In this document: piece after piece, positions 17,328 to 27,173 of the stretch
Layout of the letters: every line of letters starts with the position of its first letter
How positions within the stretch are numbered: the first letter of the stretch is position 1
Origin: a bacterium endosymbiont of Escarpia laminata
GTDB lineage: Bacteria > Pseudomonadota > Gammaproteobacteria > Chromatiales > Chromatiaceae
Length of the DNA: 64,000 bases
Direction: 5' to 3'
Assembly (NCBI GenBank): GCA_003660235.1
Contig: QGON01000050.1
Coordinates: 1-64,000 of the forward strand
Notes under the pieces: generated by a model
What the model saw: the letters and a program-made list of their open reading frames with translations, nothing else
Told to the model about the DNA's origin: nothing
The model's database searches: none
Position numbers and translations under genes: made by a program

Positions 17328-20300
17328 ATGGGCCAAGGTGCTTTACCACCGAAGCAGGGACTCTATGATCCCGCTAACGAACATGATGCCTGTGGTGTCG
17401 GCTTTGTCGCCAACATCAAAGGTAATAAAAGCCATCAAATTGTCCGGCAGGGTCTGGAGATTCTGGATCGACTGACCCATCGTGGCGCGGTCGGCGCAGA
17501 TCCGAAAGCGGGTGACGGCGCAGGCATTCTGCTGCAGATCCCCGATGTCTTTTTCCGTGCCCAGGTCGATTTCGATCTGCCTGAGGCGGGGGGGTATGCC
17601 ATTGGCATGCTTTTTCTGCCGCAGAACGAGGCGAGCCGGAACGAATGTGAGGAGACTGTCGAAAAACTGGTTACCGCCGAGGGTCAGTCGGTCATCGGTT
17701 GGCGCGACGTACCCGTGGACAACAGTGGCCTTGGCTACAGTGTTGTGCCCACCGAGCCGGTCGTACGGCAGATATTCGTCAGTCGTGGCGGTAACTGCGT
17801 CGATCAGGATGCCTTTGAGCGCAAGCTGTTCGTCATCCGCAAGCAGATCGAGAAGCTGATTCGCGCAGCGGAGATGGAGGGCGGTGAATCCTTCTACTTC
17901 ACCTCTTTCTCATCCCGTACCATCGTCTACAAAGGCATGCTGCTCTCGGGACAGGTGGGTGAGTATTTTAACGATCTCAATGACGAGACAATGGTCACAG
18001 CCCTGGCGCTGGTGCATCAGCGTTTCTCCACCAACACCTTCCCCACCTGGGATCTGGCGCATCCGTTTCGCATGATCGCTCACAACGGGGAGATCAACAC
18101 CCTGCGTGGCAACGTGAACTGGATGGCCGCCCGCAGAAGCTCCATGGCTTCGGAGATTCTGGGTGAAGATCTGGATAAGATCTGGCCGCTGATTCCTGAA
18201 GGGCAATCCGATTCGGCCTGCTTCGATAATGCGCTGGAGCTGCTGGTGGCCGGTGGCTACTCTCTCTCCCACGCGATGATGATGCTGATTCCAGAGGCCT
18301 GGTCCGGCAATAAACAGATGGACCGGAAGCGCCGTGCTTTCTATGAGTACCATGCTGCGCTGATGGAACCCTGGGACGGTCCGGCTGCGGTCGCCTTTAC
18401 CGATGGCCGCCAGATAGGCGCCACCCTGGATCGAAATGGCCTGCGCCCCGCCCGCTATCTGATTACCGACGATGACCTGGTGGTGATGGCTTCGGAGATG
18501 GGTGTGCTGGATATTCCGGAAGAGAAGATCGTCAAAAAATGGCGGCTGCAGCCGGGTAAGATGTTCCTCATCGATACCGAAGAGGGACGCATCATCGATG
18601 ACGTCGAACTGAAGGCCAATATCTCCGGCGCCCAGCCCTACCGGGACTGGCTCGACAAGACCCAGATTCACCTGGATCAGCTGCCCGCCGACGTGGCGCC
18701 GATGGCGCCGGATGCGACTACGCTGCTGAATGGTCAGCAGGCGTTCGGTTATACCCAGGAAGAGATCAAGTTTCTGCTTATTCCGATGGTGATGACCGGC
18801 ATGGAGGCGACTGGCTCCATGGGCACCGACCTGCCTCCGTCCGTGCTCTCCAACAAGTCGAAGCACCTCTCCAGCTATTTTCAACAGAACTTTGCCCAGG
18901 TGACCAATCCGCCGATCGACCCGATCCGCGAAGAGATCGTCATGTCTCTGGTCTCCCTGATCGGTCCCCGTCCCAACCTGCTGGGAATGGCGGATGCGGG
19001 TAGGAACATGCGCCTGGAGGTGCCGCAGCCGATCCTCACCAACGGTGATCTGGAACGAATCAGGCACATCGAGGACAATACCGGAGGGGCGTTTCGCACC
19101 AAGACCCTTGATATGACCTACGGGATCACCGAGGGTGCTGAGGGTATGAAAGGGGCGCTGACCGCACTCTGCGAGCTGGCCGAGGCCAAGGTTCGGGAGG
19201 GCTATAACATCCTGATCCTCTCCGATCGCAAGGTCGATACGGATCGCATTGCGATCCCTTCATTGCTGGCGACTTCCGCAGTGCATCACCACCTGATCCG
19301 CAAAGGGTTGCGCACAGAGTCGGGTCTGGTCGTCGAGACCGGCGCCGCGCTGGAGATCCACCACTTCGCCACCCTCGCGGGTTACGGTGCGGAGGCGATC
19401 AATCCCTATCTGGCCTTCGACACTATTGATGCGCAGCTATCCAGTCTGCCTGAACCACTGACGTTCAGCGAAGCCCAGAGCCGTTACATCAAGGCGATCG
19501 GCAAGGGTCTGAAGAAGGTGATGTCGAAGATGGGTATCTCCACCTATCAGTCCTATTGTGGTGCGCAGATCTTCGATGCCGTGGGCCTGCACAGCCGTTT
19601 CCTGGCTGACTATTTTACCGGTACCAGCACTACCATCGAGGGCGCCGGGCTGGCGCAGATCGCCGAAGAGGCAAGGCGTTGGCACGAGGCGGCCTACGGT
19701 GGCGCCGAGATCTATCGCAAGCATCTGGATGTGGGTGGCGACTACGCTTACCGCATCCGTGGCGAGGCGCATAGTTGGTCTCCTGACAGCATCGCCAAGA
19801 TTCAGCATGCGGTGCGCAGTAACGACTGGGATACCTACCAAGCATTCGCCCGGCAGATCAACGAGCAGAATGAGACTCTGTTGACCCTGCGTGGCCTGTT
19901 CGAGTTCAAGTTTGCGGATCAGGAAATCCCACTGGACGAAGTGGAACCGGCAAAGGAGATCGTCAAGCGCTTTGTTACCGGCGCCATGTCCTTTGGTTCC
20001 ATCTCCTATGAGGCGCATTCGACGCTGGCCATCGCGATGAACCGTATCGGCGGCAAGTCCAATACCGGCGAAGGTGGTGAGGAGTCCGAGCGCTTCAATC
20101 CACTGCCGGACGGATCCCCAAATCCCGAACGCTCTGCGATCAAGCAGGTTGCATCCGGGCGATTTGGCGTGACCACAGAGTATCTTGTCAACTCCGATGA
20201 CATCCAGATCAAGATGGCCCAGGGCGCAAAACCCGGCGAGGGTGGTCAGCTGCCTGGCCACAAGGTCAACCAGCAGATAGCCCGGGTCCGTCACTCAACT

Positions 20301-21965
20301 CCCGGTGTGGGTTTGATCTCGCCACCGCCACACCATGATATCTACTCCATCGAGGATCTGGCTCAGCTGATCCACGATCTGAAGAACGTGCAGCCCAAAG
20401 CCCGTATCAGCGTGAAACTGGTCTCCGAGGTGGGTGTGGGCACGGTTGCTGCGGGCGTCTCCAAGGCCCATGCCGACCACATCACCATCTCCGGTTACGA
20501 TGGCGGTACTGGCGCATCGCCTCTGACCTCCATCAAACACGCGGGTTCACCCTGGGAGATTGGTCTCGCCGAGACCCACCAGACCCTGGTGCTGAACCGT
20601 CTGCGCAGCCGAATCGCGGTGCAGGCCGATGGTGGTATGCGTACCGGACGCGACGTGGTGATTGCCGCGCTGCTGGGCGCCGATGAGGTCGGTTTTGCCA
20701 CCGCTCCCCTGATCGCCGAGGGTTGCATCATGATGCGCAAGTGTCATCTCAACACCTGTCCCGTGGGCGTTGCAACGCAGGATCCCGAACTGCGCAAGCG
20801 ATTTACCGGCAAACCTGAGCATGTGGTGAACTACTTCTTCTTCGTTGCCGAAGAGGTGCGCCGCCTGATGGCCAGGCTCGGTTTCCGCAACTTCCAGGAG
20901 ATGATCGGTCAGATGGATCGCCTCAACATGCGTAGCGCCATCGATCACTGGAAGGCACGGGGTCTCGACTACAGTCGACTGCTGACCAAGCCGGTCGCTG
21001 CTGAAGGGGATGTGGTCTACAACAACGAGACTCAGGATCACGGTCTCGATAAGGCAATCGACAACGAGCTGATCAAGCAGGCTGCGCCTGCCCTTGAGAA
21101 TGGAGAAGCCGTTAAGATCGAGATCGATATTCACAACTACAACCGCACCTTCGGCACCATGCTCTCGGGTCGCCTGGCCGAGAAGTATGGTTTTGCCGGC
21201 CTGCCGGACGACACGGTCTATATCAAGGCGAAGGGTACTGCAGGTCAATCCTTTGGGGCCTGGGTGACCAAGGGCGTCACGATTGAACTCTCCGGTGAAG
21301 GCAACGACTATGTCGGCAAGGGGCTTTCCGGTGGGCGTCTGGTGATCTATCCGCCTGCGCACTCCAAGATCGGCAAGGCGGAAGAGAACATCATTGTCGG
21401 CAATACGGTGCTCTACGGCGCGATCTCCGGCGAGTGCTATTTCAATGGTGTGGCGGGCGAGCGCTTCTGCGTGCGCAACTCCGGTGCTACAGCGGTCGTG
21501 GAGGGCGTGGGTGACCACGGCTGTGAATATATGACCGGTGGCGTCGTGGTCTGCCTTGGTTCTACCGGGCGCAACTTCGCGGCAGGCATGTCTGGCGGAA
21601 TCGCCTATGTGCTTGATGAGGAGGGCGGTTTCGAGGATCGCTGCAATATGGCGCAGGTTGAACTGGAGCCGATACCCGCGGAAGATGATGCGCTGGAAGA
21701 GCTGGAGCATCAGGGGGGTGATCTGGAGACCCCTGGCAGGGTCGATGTCAGTCACGATATGACGCGTTTTGATGCAACCCGTCTCAGGCAGCTGATCGAG
21801 AACCATCTGCACTATACCAACAGCGCAGTAGCGAAGAATATCCTCGACCACTGGGAGAGCTCTCTGTCGAAGTTTGTAAAGGTTATGCCGGTGGAGTATC
21901 GCCGTGCCTTGAAAGAGATGCAGGCACAACAGGTCAGAGAAGCCAGCAGCAAGGGGGGTCGTTAA
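17328..21965 (+). CDS. gltB: Glutamate synthase (NADPH) large subunit
   Basis: The 1545-residue enzyme transfers the amide nitrogen of glutamine to 2-oxoglutarate, giving two glutamates. The N-terminal type II glutamine amidotransferase has Cys22 ([14 protein letters not shown]), expected to be exposed by propeptide cleavage. A central domain and the FMN-binding synthase barrel follow ([16 protein letters not shown], then [14 protein letters not shown]). The 3Fe-4S cysteines are at 1133, 1139 and 1144 ([19 protein letters not shown]). The C-terminal beta-helix is present. gltD starts one base after the stop, so the two subunits are made together. Confidence 0.98.
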   Translation: MGQGALPPKQGLYDPANEHDACGVGFVANIKGNKSHQIVRQGLEILDRLTHRGAVGADPKAGDGAGILLQIPDVFFRAQVDFDLPEAGGYAIGMLFLPQNEASRNECEETVEKLVTAEGQSVIGWRDVPVDNSGLGYSVVPTEPVVRQIFVSRGGNCVDQDAFERKLFVIRKQIEKLIRAAEMEGGESFYFTSFSSRTIVYKGMLLSGQVGEYFNDLNDETMVTALALVHQRFSTNTFPTWDLAHPFRMIAHNGEINTLRGNVNWMAARRSSMASEILGEDLDKIWPLIPEGQSDSACFDNALELLVAGGYSLSHAMMMLIPEAWSGNKQMDRKRRAFYEYHAALMEPWDGPAAVAFTDGRQIGATLDRNGLRPARYLITDDDLVVMASEMGVLDIPEEKIVKKWRLQPGKMFLIDTEEGRIIDDVELKANISGAQPYRDWLDKTQIHLDQLPADVAPMAPDATTLLNGQQAFGYTQEEIKFLLIPMVMTGMEATGSMGTDLPPSVLSNKSKHLSSYFQQNFAQVTNPPIDPIREEIVMSLVSLIGPRPNLLGMADAGRNMRLEVPQPILTNGDLERIRHIEDNTGGAFRTKTLDMTYGITEGAEGMKGALTALCELAEAKVREGYNILILSDRKVDTDRIAIPSLLATSAVHHHLIRKGLRTESGLVVETGAALEIHHFATLAGYGAEAINPYLAFDTIDAQLSSLPEPLTFSEAQSRYIKAIGKGLKKVMSKMGISTYQSYCGAQIFDAVGLHSRFLADYFTGTSTTIEGAGLAQIAEEARRWHEAAYGGAEIYRKHLDVGGDYAYRIRGEAHSWSPDSIAKIQHAVRSNDWDTYQAFARQINEQNETLLTLRGLFEFKFADQEIPLDEVEPAKEIVKRFVTGAMSFGSISYEAHSTLAIAMNRIGGKSNTGEGGEESERFNPLPDGSPNPERSAIKQVASGRFGVTTEYLVNSDDIQIKMAQGAKPGEGGQLPGHKVNQQIARVRHSTPGVGLISPPPHHDIYSIEDLAQLIHDLKNVQPKARISVKLVSEVGVGTVAAGVSKAHADHITISGYDGGTGASPLTSIKHAGSPWEIGLAETHQTLVLNRLRSRIAVQADGGMRTGRDVVIAALLGADEVGFATAPLIAEGCIMMRKCHLNTCPVGVATQDPELRKRFTGKPEHVVNYFFFVAEEVRRLMARLGFRNFQEMIGQMDRLNMRSAIDHWKARGLDYSRLLTKPVAAEGDVVYNNETQDHGLDKAIDNELIKQAAPALENGEAVKIEIDIHNYNRTFGTMLSGRLAEKYGFAGLPDDTVYIKAKGTAGQSFGAWVTKGVTIELSGEGNDYVGKGLSGGRLVIYPPAHSKIGKAEENIIVGNTVLYGAISGECYFNGVAGERFCVRNSGATAVVEGVGDHGCEYMTGGVVVCLGSTGRNFAAGMSGGIAYVLDEEGGFEDRCNMAQVELEPIPAEDDALEELEHQGGDLETPGRVDVSHDMTRFDATRLRQLIENHLHYTNSAVAKNILDHWESSLSKFVKVMPVEYRRALKEMQAQQVREASSKGGR

Positions 21966-21966
21966 G

Positions 21967-23415
21967 ATGGGTAAGCCCACAGGTTTCAAAGAGTATGCGC
22001 GTCAGGATCGCACCTATGCGCCGGTTGCTGATCGCGTGGTCCATTTTGAAGAGTTTGCCATTGCTCCCGGCGATGAGGTGCTCAGTCAACAGGGCGCACG
22101 CTGCATGGATTGCGGTATCCCCTTTTGCCACAACGGCTGCCCGGTCAACAACATCATTCCCGACTGGAACGATCTGGTCTACCGGAACGACTGGAAAGGG
22201 GCGATCTCGGTGCTGCACAGTACCAATAACTTTCCCGAGTTTACCGGTCGTGTCTGCCCGGCTCCCTGCGAGGCGGCCTGCACCCTGAATCTGGATGATG
22301 TCCCGGTAACGATCAAGAATATCGAATACAGCATCATCGAGAAGGCCTGGGAAGAGGGCTGGATCAAGCCGCAGATTGCCGAGCACAAGAGCGGCAAGCG
22401 GGTGGCTGTGGTCGGTTCCGGTCCTGCCGGCATGGCTTGTGCGCAGCAGTTGGCGCGGGCTGGCCATGAGGTGCATCTGTATGAGAAGCAGAACCGCATC
22501 GGTGGTCTGTTGCGTTACGGCATTCCCGACTTCAAGTTGAATAAGAAGATTATCGATCGCCGCATGGCGCAGATGCGCTCCGAGGGTGTCGAATTTCATA
22601 CCAACACCCATATTGGGGTGGATCTGCCTGCCAGGCCGCTGATGAATGCGTTTGCTGCGGTTGTGCTGGCGGGGGGGGCGGAGCAGCCGCGTGATCTGCC
22701 GATTCCGGGTCGCAAATTGAAAGGCGTCGAGTTCGCGATGGACTTTCTGCGCAGAAACAGTCATCGGGTACAGGGTGACCAAGTGGAAGATTTCATCTCC
22801 GCCGAAGGTAAACATGTCGTGGTGATCGGTGGCGGTGATACCGGTTCCGACTGTGTCGGTACATCAGTGCGTCATGGCGCGCTTTCGGTGACCCAGGTGG
22901 AGTTGATGCCACAGCCGCCCGAGAAGGAGGACAAGGGTACCACCTGGCCCGATTGGCCCAACAAGATGCGTACCTCCACCTCTCAGGAGGAGGGTTGTGA
23001 ACGCCTGTGGTCGGTGGCGTCAAAAGAATTTATCGATGATGGTAACGGCAACCTGGCCGGTGTGAAGTGCATTAAGGTGGCGTGGAGTCAGGATGAGAGC
23101 GGCCAGTGGCAGATGTCCAAGATCGAAGGTTCTGAATTCGAAATCAAAGCCGAACTGGTGACGTTGGCGATGGGTTTTGTCCATCCGGTCCATGAAGGCA
23201 TGCTCGATGAGCTGGCAGTGGAGCGTGATGGACGCGGCAACGTCAAAGGGGAGACCGATGGTGCTGACGCCTACAAAACCTCCCTGGACGGCGTGTTTGC
23301 TGCCGGTGATATGCGCCGCGGCCAGTCGCTGGTGGTCTGGGCGATACGCGAGGGCCGCCAGTGCGCGAAGGCAGTAGACGAGTTCCTGATGGGAGCGAGT
23401 GATCTGCCGCGCTGA
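21967..23415 (+). CDS. gltD: Glutamate synthase (NADPH) small subunit
   Basis: The 482-residue FAD/NADPH oxidoreductase feeds electrons to GltB. Cysteine clusters [15 protein letters not shown] and [11 protein letters not shown] near the N-terminus bind [4Fe-4S]. [19 protein letters not shown] (about residue 144) binds FAD and [15 protein letters not shown] (about 280) binds NADPH. The end [19 protein letters not shown] is typical. It directly follows gltB, has AGGGGGG(T)C upstream, and ends in a terminator. It is similar along its whole length to the orphan GltD-like gene at 3327. Confidence 0.97.
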   Translation: MGKPTGFKEYARQDRTYAPVADRVVHFEEFAIAPGDEVLSQQGARCMDCGIPFCHNGCPVNNIIPDWNDLVYRNDWKGAISVLHSTNNFPEFTGRVCPAPCEAACTLNLDDVPVTIKNIEYSIIEKAWEEGWIKPQIAEHKSGKRVAVVGSGPAGMACAQQLARAGHEVHLYEKQNRIGGLLRYGIPDFKLNKKIIDRRMAQMRSEGVEFHTNTHIGVDLPARPLMNAFAAVVLAGGAEQPRDLPIPGRKLKGVEFAMDFLRRNSHRVQGDQVEDFISAEGKHVVVIGGGDTGSDCVGTSVRHGALSVTQVELMPQPPEKEDKGTTWPDWPNKMRTSTSQEEGCERLWSVASKEFIDDGNGNLAGVKCIKVAWSQDESGQWQMSKIEGSEFEIKAELVTLAMGFVHPVHEGMLDELAVERDGRGNVKGETDGADAYKTSLDGVFAAGDMRRGQSLVVWAIREGRQCAKAVDEFLMGASDLPR

Positions 23416-23439
23416 TTGCAGGTTTACGCGATTGTGAAA

Positions 23440-23468
23440 ACGGGGGCCTGGAGCCCCCGTCTTTTATT
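23440..23468 (+). terminator. Rho-independent terminator after gltBD
   Basis: ACGGGGGC and GCCCCCGT form the stem around CTGGA, followed by CTTTTATT. It lies 25 bases after the gltD stop, between convergent genes. Confidence 0.88.
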
Positions 23469-23478
23469 GGGCCGTCAG

Positions 23479-23889
23479 TCAGGTCAGATGAAAGACCGTG
23501 AGTTCTCCGTTCAGATTGAAACGCCAGTCGATGTGGGTCCAGGTGGGGGCGAGTTCCACCCCGCCGATATTGAATTTTGCGTAGTGCTTCTGCACTACTT
23601 CCTGCAGCTCCTGCGGTGTGAGGCCGCTACAGATGATGTCGTAGGCGTTGGCTATCGAGTGCTGCGAGGTTGAAGAGAAATAGGGACTTTCCGGCGTCCT
23701 GAATCCTGACCACTCCCGCTGGCCTCCGTCACGATAGTTATTGATGATGAAAGGCCGGCCCACATAACGCCTGATCTTCACGAGATTTTTGTAGGCGCGA
23801 CGGTTGACGAAATTCCAGGATCGCTGGTCCCCGAACTTTTGGTAGATGCTTGGGGGAACCAGTTCGGCGATATGGAAATAGTTGGGCAT
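23479..23889 (-). CDS. M15-type metallopeptidase-like protein
   Basis: The 136-residue protein has the zinc-site pattern of the D-Ala-D-Ala carboxypeptidase/endolysin fold (peptidase M15, Hedgehog/DD-peptidase). STSQHSIANAYDI gives His77 and Asp84, and APTWTHIDWRFN gives His119 and Asp121. The segment RPFIINNYRDGG also fits the family (substrate-side arginine). There is no signal peptide, so export would need lysis or another route. Phage endolysins have this layout, but no other phage gene is near. GGAG precedes the ATG at 23889. Target bond unknown. Confidence 0.75.
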   Translation of the reverse strand: MPNYFHIAELVPPSIYQKFGDQRSWNFVNRRAYKNLVKIRRYVGRPFIINNYRDGGQREWSGFRTPESPYFSSTSQHSIANAYDIICSGLTPQELQEVVQKHYAKFNIGGVELAPTWTHIDWRFNLNGELTVFHLT

Positions 23890-23949
23890 GGCGCAGTCTC
23901 CTTTTAGTCACTCTCTTGTCTGGGAAAACTGTTTCCGGACGGATACAAG

Positions 23950-24633
23950 TCAGTAGCGTGGTGATTCGTAGGCCGCCTCTTCATCACCCTCCACGATGGG
24001 TTTGACATAGATTTCAACCCGGCGATTCAGCTGGCGTCCGGCTTCTGTTGCGTTGGTGGCGCGGGGTTCCGACTCGCCTCTCCCTTCGGTGCGGATGCGG
24101 GCTCCAGGTACGCCCCTGTCCTCAAGATAGAAGGCGACATGGTCAGCGCGTCGGCCGGATAGGGTTTCGTTGTACTCATTGGAACCCCTGTTGTCTGTGT
24201 GGCCGATGATGTGCACCACGGTCTTGTTGTACTTGTTCAGCAGTCTGGCAAGCTTGCTCAGGGTCGGTTTGAAGGCTGGGGAGATGTCGGCGCTATCGAA
24301 GGCAAAGGAGACTTCATTGTTGACGCTGAGCTTCAGGGTGTCGTCTTTCAGACGCTCGATCTCCACATCGTGACGCTCCTGCTCCTCTGCCAGGCTCTCC
24401 TCGAACTCCCTCTGTTGATCGTCCATATAGTTACCGATGGCAGCGCCTGCCAGGGCGCCTACCGCTGCACCGACGAATTTCCCTGATCTATCGTTCATCT
24501 GGTGTCCGGCAACTGCGCCGACTACCGCACCGATGGCAGCGCCGGTTTTTGCCCGTTGGTGAGGATCGTTCGTAGTACAGGCACTGAGAAAGAGCAGTAA
24601 AAGCAGTGCATGGATAAGCGGCTTTGATTTCAT
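23950..24633 (-). CDS. OmpA-family lipoprotein with glycine-zipper region
   Basis: The 227-residue envelope protein has a lipoprotein signal peptide ending in LSAC (Cys19). Two glycine-zipper stretches (KTGAAIGAVVGAVAGHQM and KFVGAAVGALAGAAIGNYM) follow, then a short coiled coil (about 72-98) and a C-terminal OmpA/MotB domain. The latter carries the peptidoglycan-binding signature IIGHTDNRGSNEYNETLSGRRA. It should anchor the outer membrane to the cell wall, as Pal/YiaD-type proteins do. It lies 60 bases upstream (in its reading direction, downstream) of the M15-like gene and may share its transcript. Confidence 0.9.
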   Translation of the reverse strand: MKSKPLIHALLLLLFLSACTTNDPHQRAKTGAAIGAVVGAVAGHQMNDRSGKFVGAAVGALAGAAIGNYMDDQQREFEESLAEEQERHDVEIERLKDDTLKLSVNNEVSFAFDSADISPAFKPTLSKLARLLNKYNKTVVHIIGHTDNRGSNEYNETLSGRRADHVAFYLEDRGVPGARIRTEGRGESEPRATNATEAGRQLNRRVEIYVKPIVEGDEEAAYESPRY

Positions 24634-24844
24634 AGTGATAGGTAATTCTTTGAGTCTGGGCCTGATCGCCGGGAAGGTGAATTGTAGGTATGAGATTAGC
24701 AGGTTTTTATGTTTGATGAATCAGATAGGGGGGGTATCATCATGGCTGATGTCCGCAAAGCCTGTTCAAGACATTTTCTTGTCCGGCGTGAAGCAGAATC
24801 AACCCAATCTGATGGCAGTAACCAACACTGCAAGGTGAGTATAC

Positions 24845-25069
24845 ATGAGTGAAACCCTGATGCTGTTGCCCAGTGCTCAATTCGAGCGCATTCGGCTGGT
24901 GCGGATTCCTGACGACCTGGATACCAATGAAGCCTATCGGTTTGCCACGGGTATCATCGCGCAGGCGGAAGAGTCGAAAACAGGCTATGTCTGGGAGGAT
25001 ATTGCCGAGGCGCTGGAAGGACGCGGTTTTGAGCCGGTGGCACATATCCTGGGACCTGAACTGGATTAA
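24845..25069 (+). CDS. Uncharacterised 74-residue protein
   Basis: I do not recognise a named family. The small acidic protein (SAQFERIRLVRIPDDLDTNEAYRFATGIIAQAEE, shown here only to about residue 44 in parts) has clear codon structure. GGTGAG lies ahead of the ATG, and there is a balanced strand-helix pattern. It may be a short conserved protein of sulfur bacteria or relatives. The gene is followed by an interspersed repeat containing a strong hairpin, and is convergent with the ATPase gene at 25178. Confidence 0.6.
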   Translation: MSETLMLLPSAQFERIRLVRIPDDLDTNEAYRFATGIIAQAEESKTGYVWEDIAEALEGRGFEPVAHILGPELD

Positions 25070-25090
25070 TCAGGCTCAGTTGGCTGTTCG

Positions 25091-25175
25091 CAGGCCGGTT
25101 CAAACTTGCGGGGGCTGGAAAAACGGTTCTTTGGACCCGGCTTTCTGCCGGGTCCGCTACGCTTGATCAGGCCCT
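25091..25175. repeat. Interspersed repeat, copy 1, with central hairpin
   Basis: The element starts AGGCCGGTTCAAACTTGCGG and ends CCGCTACGCTTGATCAGGCC, imperfect inverted copies of each other. Its interior differs from copy 2 at 31637-31723. Here the interior holds a 9-base perfect stem, GGACCCGGC / GCCGGGTCC (25133-25155), that could terminate both convergent genes. Confidence 0.7.
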
Positions 25176-25177
25176 AG

Positions 25178-26248
25178 TTACTCGACGTCGTCGAACTCAT
25201 CCATGTCCATCTGCAGCAAAATGGCTTTGCGCAGCAGTTTCTGTTCGTTGCGCATGGTCTTTTTCAGACTGCTGATCTCTTTCTCCAGCTCTTGAATCCG
25301 ATAGATAAACTCATCGGCGTTGGCCATCATCTCCGGTGCTGTATTTGAGGCGGACAGATGTCCGCCAGCGCCACGAGAGGGCAGTTGCGAGACGGAAGCG
25401 AGCTGCTGTTGTCCCTGGGTGCTGGGCTTCTGGTAGCTGACTTCCTGCTCCAACTCCTCGATCACGGCGTCTACCGCTTTCTTGTCCATGGTGTGCAGCT
25501 CTTCCAGGCATCCGTACAGCATCAGGCGGTCACACATGGAGTTGATGCGGCGAGGCACGCCCTCGGTGAAGTCGTAGATTTGTTGGAACACCTCATCGGC
25601 AAACTCCGGATCGCCTTCCCAGTCGACCCGCTGTAAACGGTGCTTGATATATTTTTCGGTCTCGTCGCTGCTTAACGGCTCCAGATGGTAAGAGGCGATG
25701 ATGCGCTGGCGGAATTGCTCCATGCCAGGGCTCTGCAGCGTGCGCTTGAACTCCTCCTGGCCGAGCAGGAAGGTCTGTACCAGGGCCTTATCCCCGACCT
25801 GGAAGTTGGAGAGCATGCGCAGCTCCTCCACTGACCGGGCAGGAAGGTTCTGCGCTTCGTCCACCACCAGCAGTATCTGCTTGCCCTCGGCGTGACGGGT
25901 GCGGGCGATGGCTTCGAGATTGTGTAATAACGTGGCCTTGTTGAGGCCTTCATGGGCGAGACCAAAAGAGGCGCAGACCATGCGCAGCATGTCGTCAGGA
26001 TCGACCTGGGTGGTAACCAGCTGGGCCGCCATGACGTTTTTGTTGGAGAGCTCCTGAAACAGGTTTCGGACCAGCATGGTTTTGCCGGTACCTATGCCAC
26101 CGGTGATCACGATAAACCCCTCACCCTGCTCGAGTCCGTAACGCAGGTAGGCCATTGCCCGATTGTGCCCCTTGCTGTTGAAGAAGAACTTGTGGTCGGG
26201 TGTCAGCTGAAAGGGTTTGCCTTTCAGTTTGTAAAAATCGTCATACAT
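25178..26248 (-). CDS. ExeA/XrtA-locus-type AAA ATPase
   Basis: The 356-residue ATPase begins MYDDFYKLKGKPFQLTPD, the hallmark of ExeA-like and exosortase-locus ATPases. Walker A is TGGIGTGKTMLVRN and Walker B is KQILLVVDEAQNL. RRINSMCDRLMLYG forms the sensor/lid region. A C-terminal coiled coil (about 300-350) follows a low-complexity linker. Relatives drive peptidoglycan remodelling for secretion or work in EPS/exosortase loci. I see no exosortase, EPS or secretion genes here, so it is an orphan in this window. I use the ATG at 26248; upstream codons in the same frame do not resemble the family. Confidence 0.82.
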   Translation of the reverse strand: MYDDFYKLKGKPFQLTPDHKFFFNSKGHNRAMAYLRYGLEQGEGFIVITGGIGTGKTMLVRNLFQELSNKNVMAAQLVTTQVDPDDMLRMVCASFGLAHEGLNKATLLHNLEAIARTRHAEGKQILLVVDEAQNLPARSVEELRMLSNFQVGDKALVQTFLLGQEEFKRTLQSPGMEQFRQRIIASYHLEPLSSDETEKYIKHRLQRVDWEGDPEFADEVFQQIYDFTEGVPRRINSMCDRLMLYGCLEELHTMDKKAVDAVIEELEQEVSYQKPSTQGQQQLASVSQLPSRGAGGHLSASNTAPEMMANADEFIYRIQELEKEISSLKKTMRNEQKLLRKAILLQMDMDEFDDVE

Positions 26249-26628
26249 GTTTCGGTTGCCTGTGATTCCCTGGCCAGAATTGCCGGGCAAGTGGAAATAA
26301 CCATGAATTTTCTGTTGGACGAATACAAGCACAAAGGTTGATTCGACCCTTCAGGGGGCTGATTATGCTATGAAATCGACAGTTTGCCTACTTTGTTTGA
26401 TGGGGAGAGGTGTGACCATCTGTTACAGATGAGCGAAATGCGAAAGGTTGGGAGAAGTTGGGGAGTTGACGTTCCATGGCTGGCTCACTATCTTCATGGG
26501 TAGACAACGAGTGCATCAATCGCTGCCGCTGATTGGCAAAGTACGGATATAGAGTGGCATCTAAACATGCCGCACAGTTTTTATACCTTTAGATTTCAAC
26601 TTCATAATGAGAAGAATAAGGAGTATTT
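26249..26628. other. Intergenic region with a short dyad
   Basis: There is no credible gene in these 380 bases. A perfect inverted repeat, CATCTGT-T-ACAGATG, lies at 26417-26431, and a small hairpin GGCAT/ATGCC near 26553. The region upstream of prxQ is AT-rich with TTTTTATACCTTTAG near 26578, a possible -10, but no matching -35 stands out. The peroxiredoxin ribosome binding site (AAGGAG) precedes its ATG. Confidence 0.4.
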
Positions 26629-27093
26629 ATGCTGCAAGCCGGTCAGAAGGCACCCCCTTTCCAGTTGCCTGACGCGGATATGTACATGGTCGATTCCAGT
26701 GATTATCTGGATAAGAAAAACCTTGTGCTCTATTTCTATCCCAAGGATGACACGACGGGTTGTACGATCGAGGCAGTGGAGCTGTCCGATTTAATGGAGG
26801 ATTTTGAAAAGCTGGATACCCTGGTTTTCGGCATCAGCCGTGACAATTGTGCGAGTCACGCCTCTTTTCGCGACAAGCATGGGTTGACGGTACGCCTGCT
26901 GGCGGACCCCGAGGGGGAAGCTTGCGAGGCCTTTGGCGTCTGGCAGGAGAAGGAGGCACATGGCCAGAAACGCATGGGAATCGTGCGTTCCACGTTCGTC
27001 ATTGACAAATCGGGCGTGGTGCGTGAAGCGCTCTACGACGTGAAACCCAAGGGACATGCCTGGCAGGTTTTACAGTTGGTCAAGTCGCTCTGA
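26629..27093 (+). CDS. bcp: Peroxiredoxin of the BCP/PrxQ family
   Basis: The 154-residue thiol peroxidase has the peroxidatic Cys45 in YPKDDTTGCTIEA. The usual resolving cysteine five residues on (Cys50 in E. coli BCP) is Val here, so the enzyme must use another cysteine (Cys74 or Cys99) or act as a 1-Cys type. The rest is canonical: FGISRDNCASHASFRDKHGL, VRSTFVIDKSGVVRE. Such enzymes reduce hydrogen peroxide and lipid peroxides with thioredoxin. It precedes the histidine kinase gene by 80 bases. Confidence 0.92.
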   Translation: MLQAGQKAPPFQLPDADMYMVDSSDYLDKKNLVLYFYPKDDTTGCTIEAVELSDLMEDFEKLDTLVFGISRDNCASHASFRDKHGLTVRLLADPEGEACEAFGVWQEKEAHGQKRMGIVRSTFVIDKSGVVREALYDVKPKGHAWQVLQLVKSL

Positions 27094-27173
27094 GCGTGAT
27101 CCTGATGCAGTGTAGGTCAGCGAATGCTCCCTCCCTGACCTCCGGCATCATTGGATTGGCGCAGGATGCGTGA

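Noticed and set aside
17128-17475. Plus-strand frames in the gltB leader
   Set aside because: They overlap the gltB start in other frames and show no family features.
20547-21989. Long minus-strand frame opposite gltB and gltD
   Set aside because: A shadow of the GC-rich gltB reading frame; the protein is histidine-rich with no known domain.
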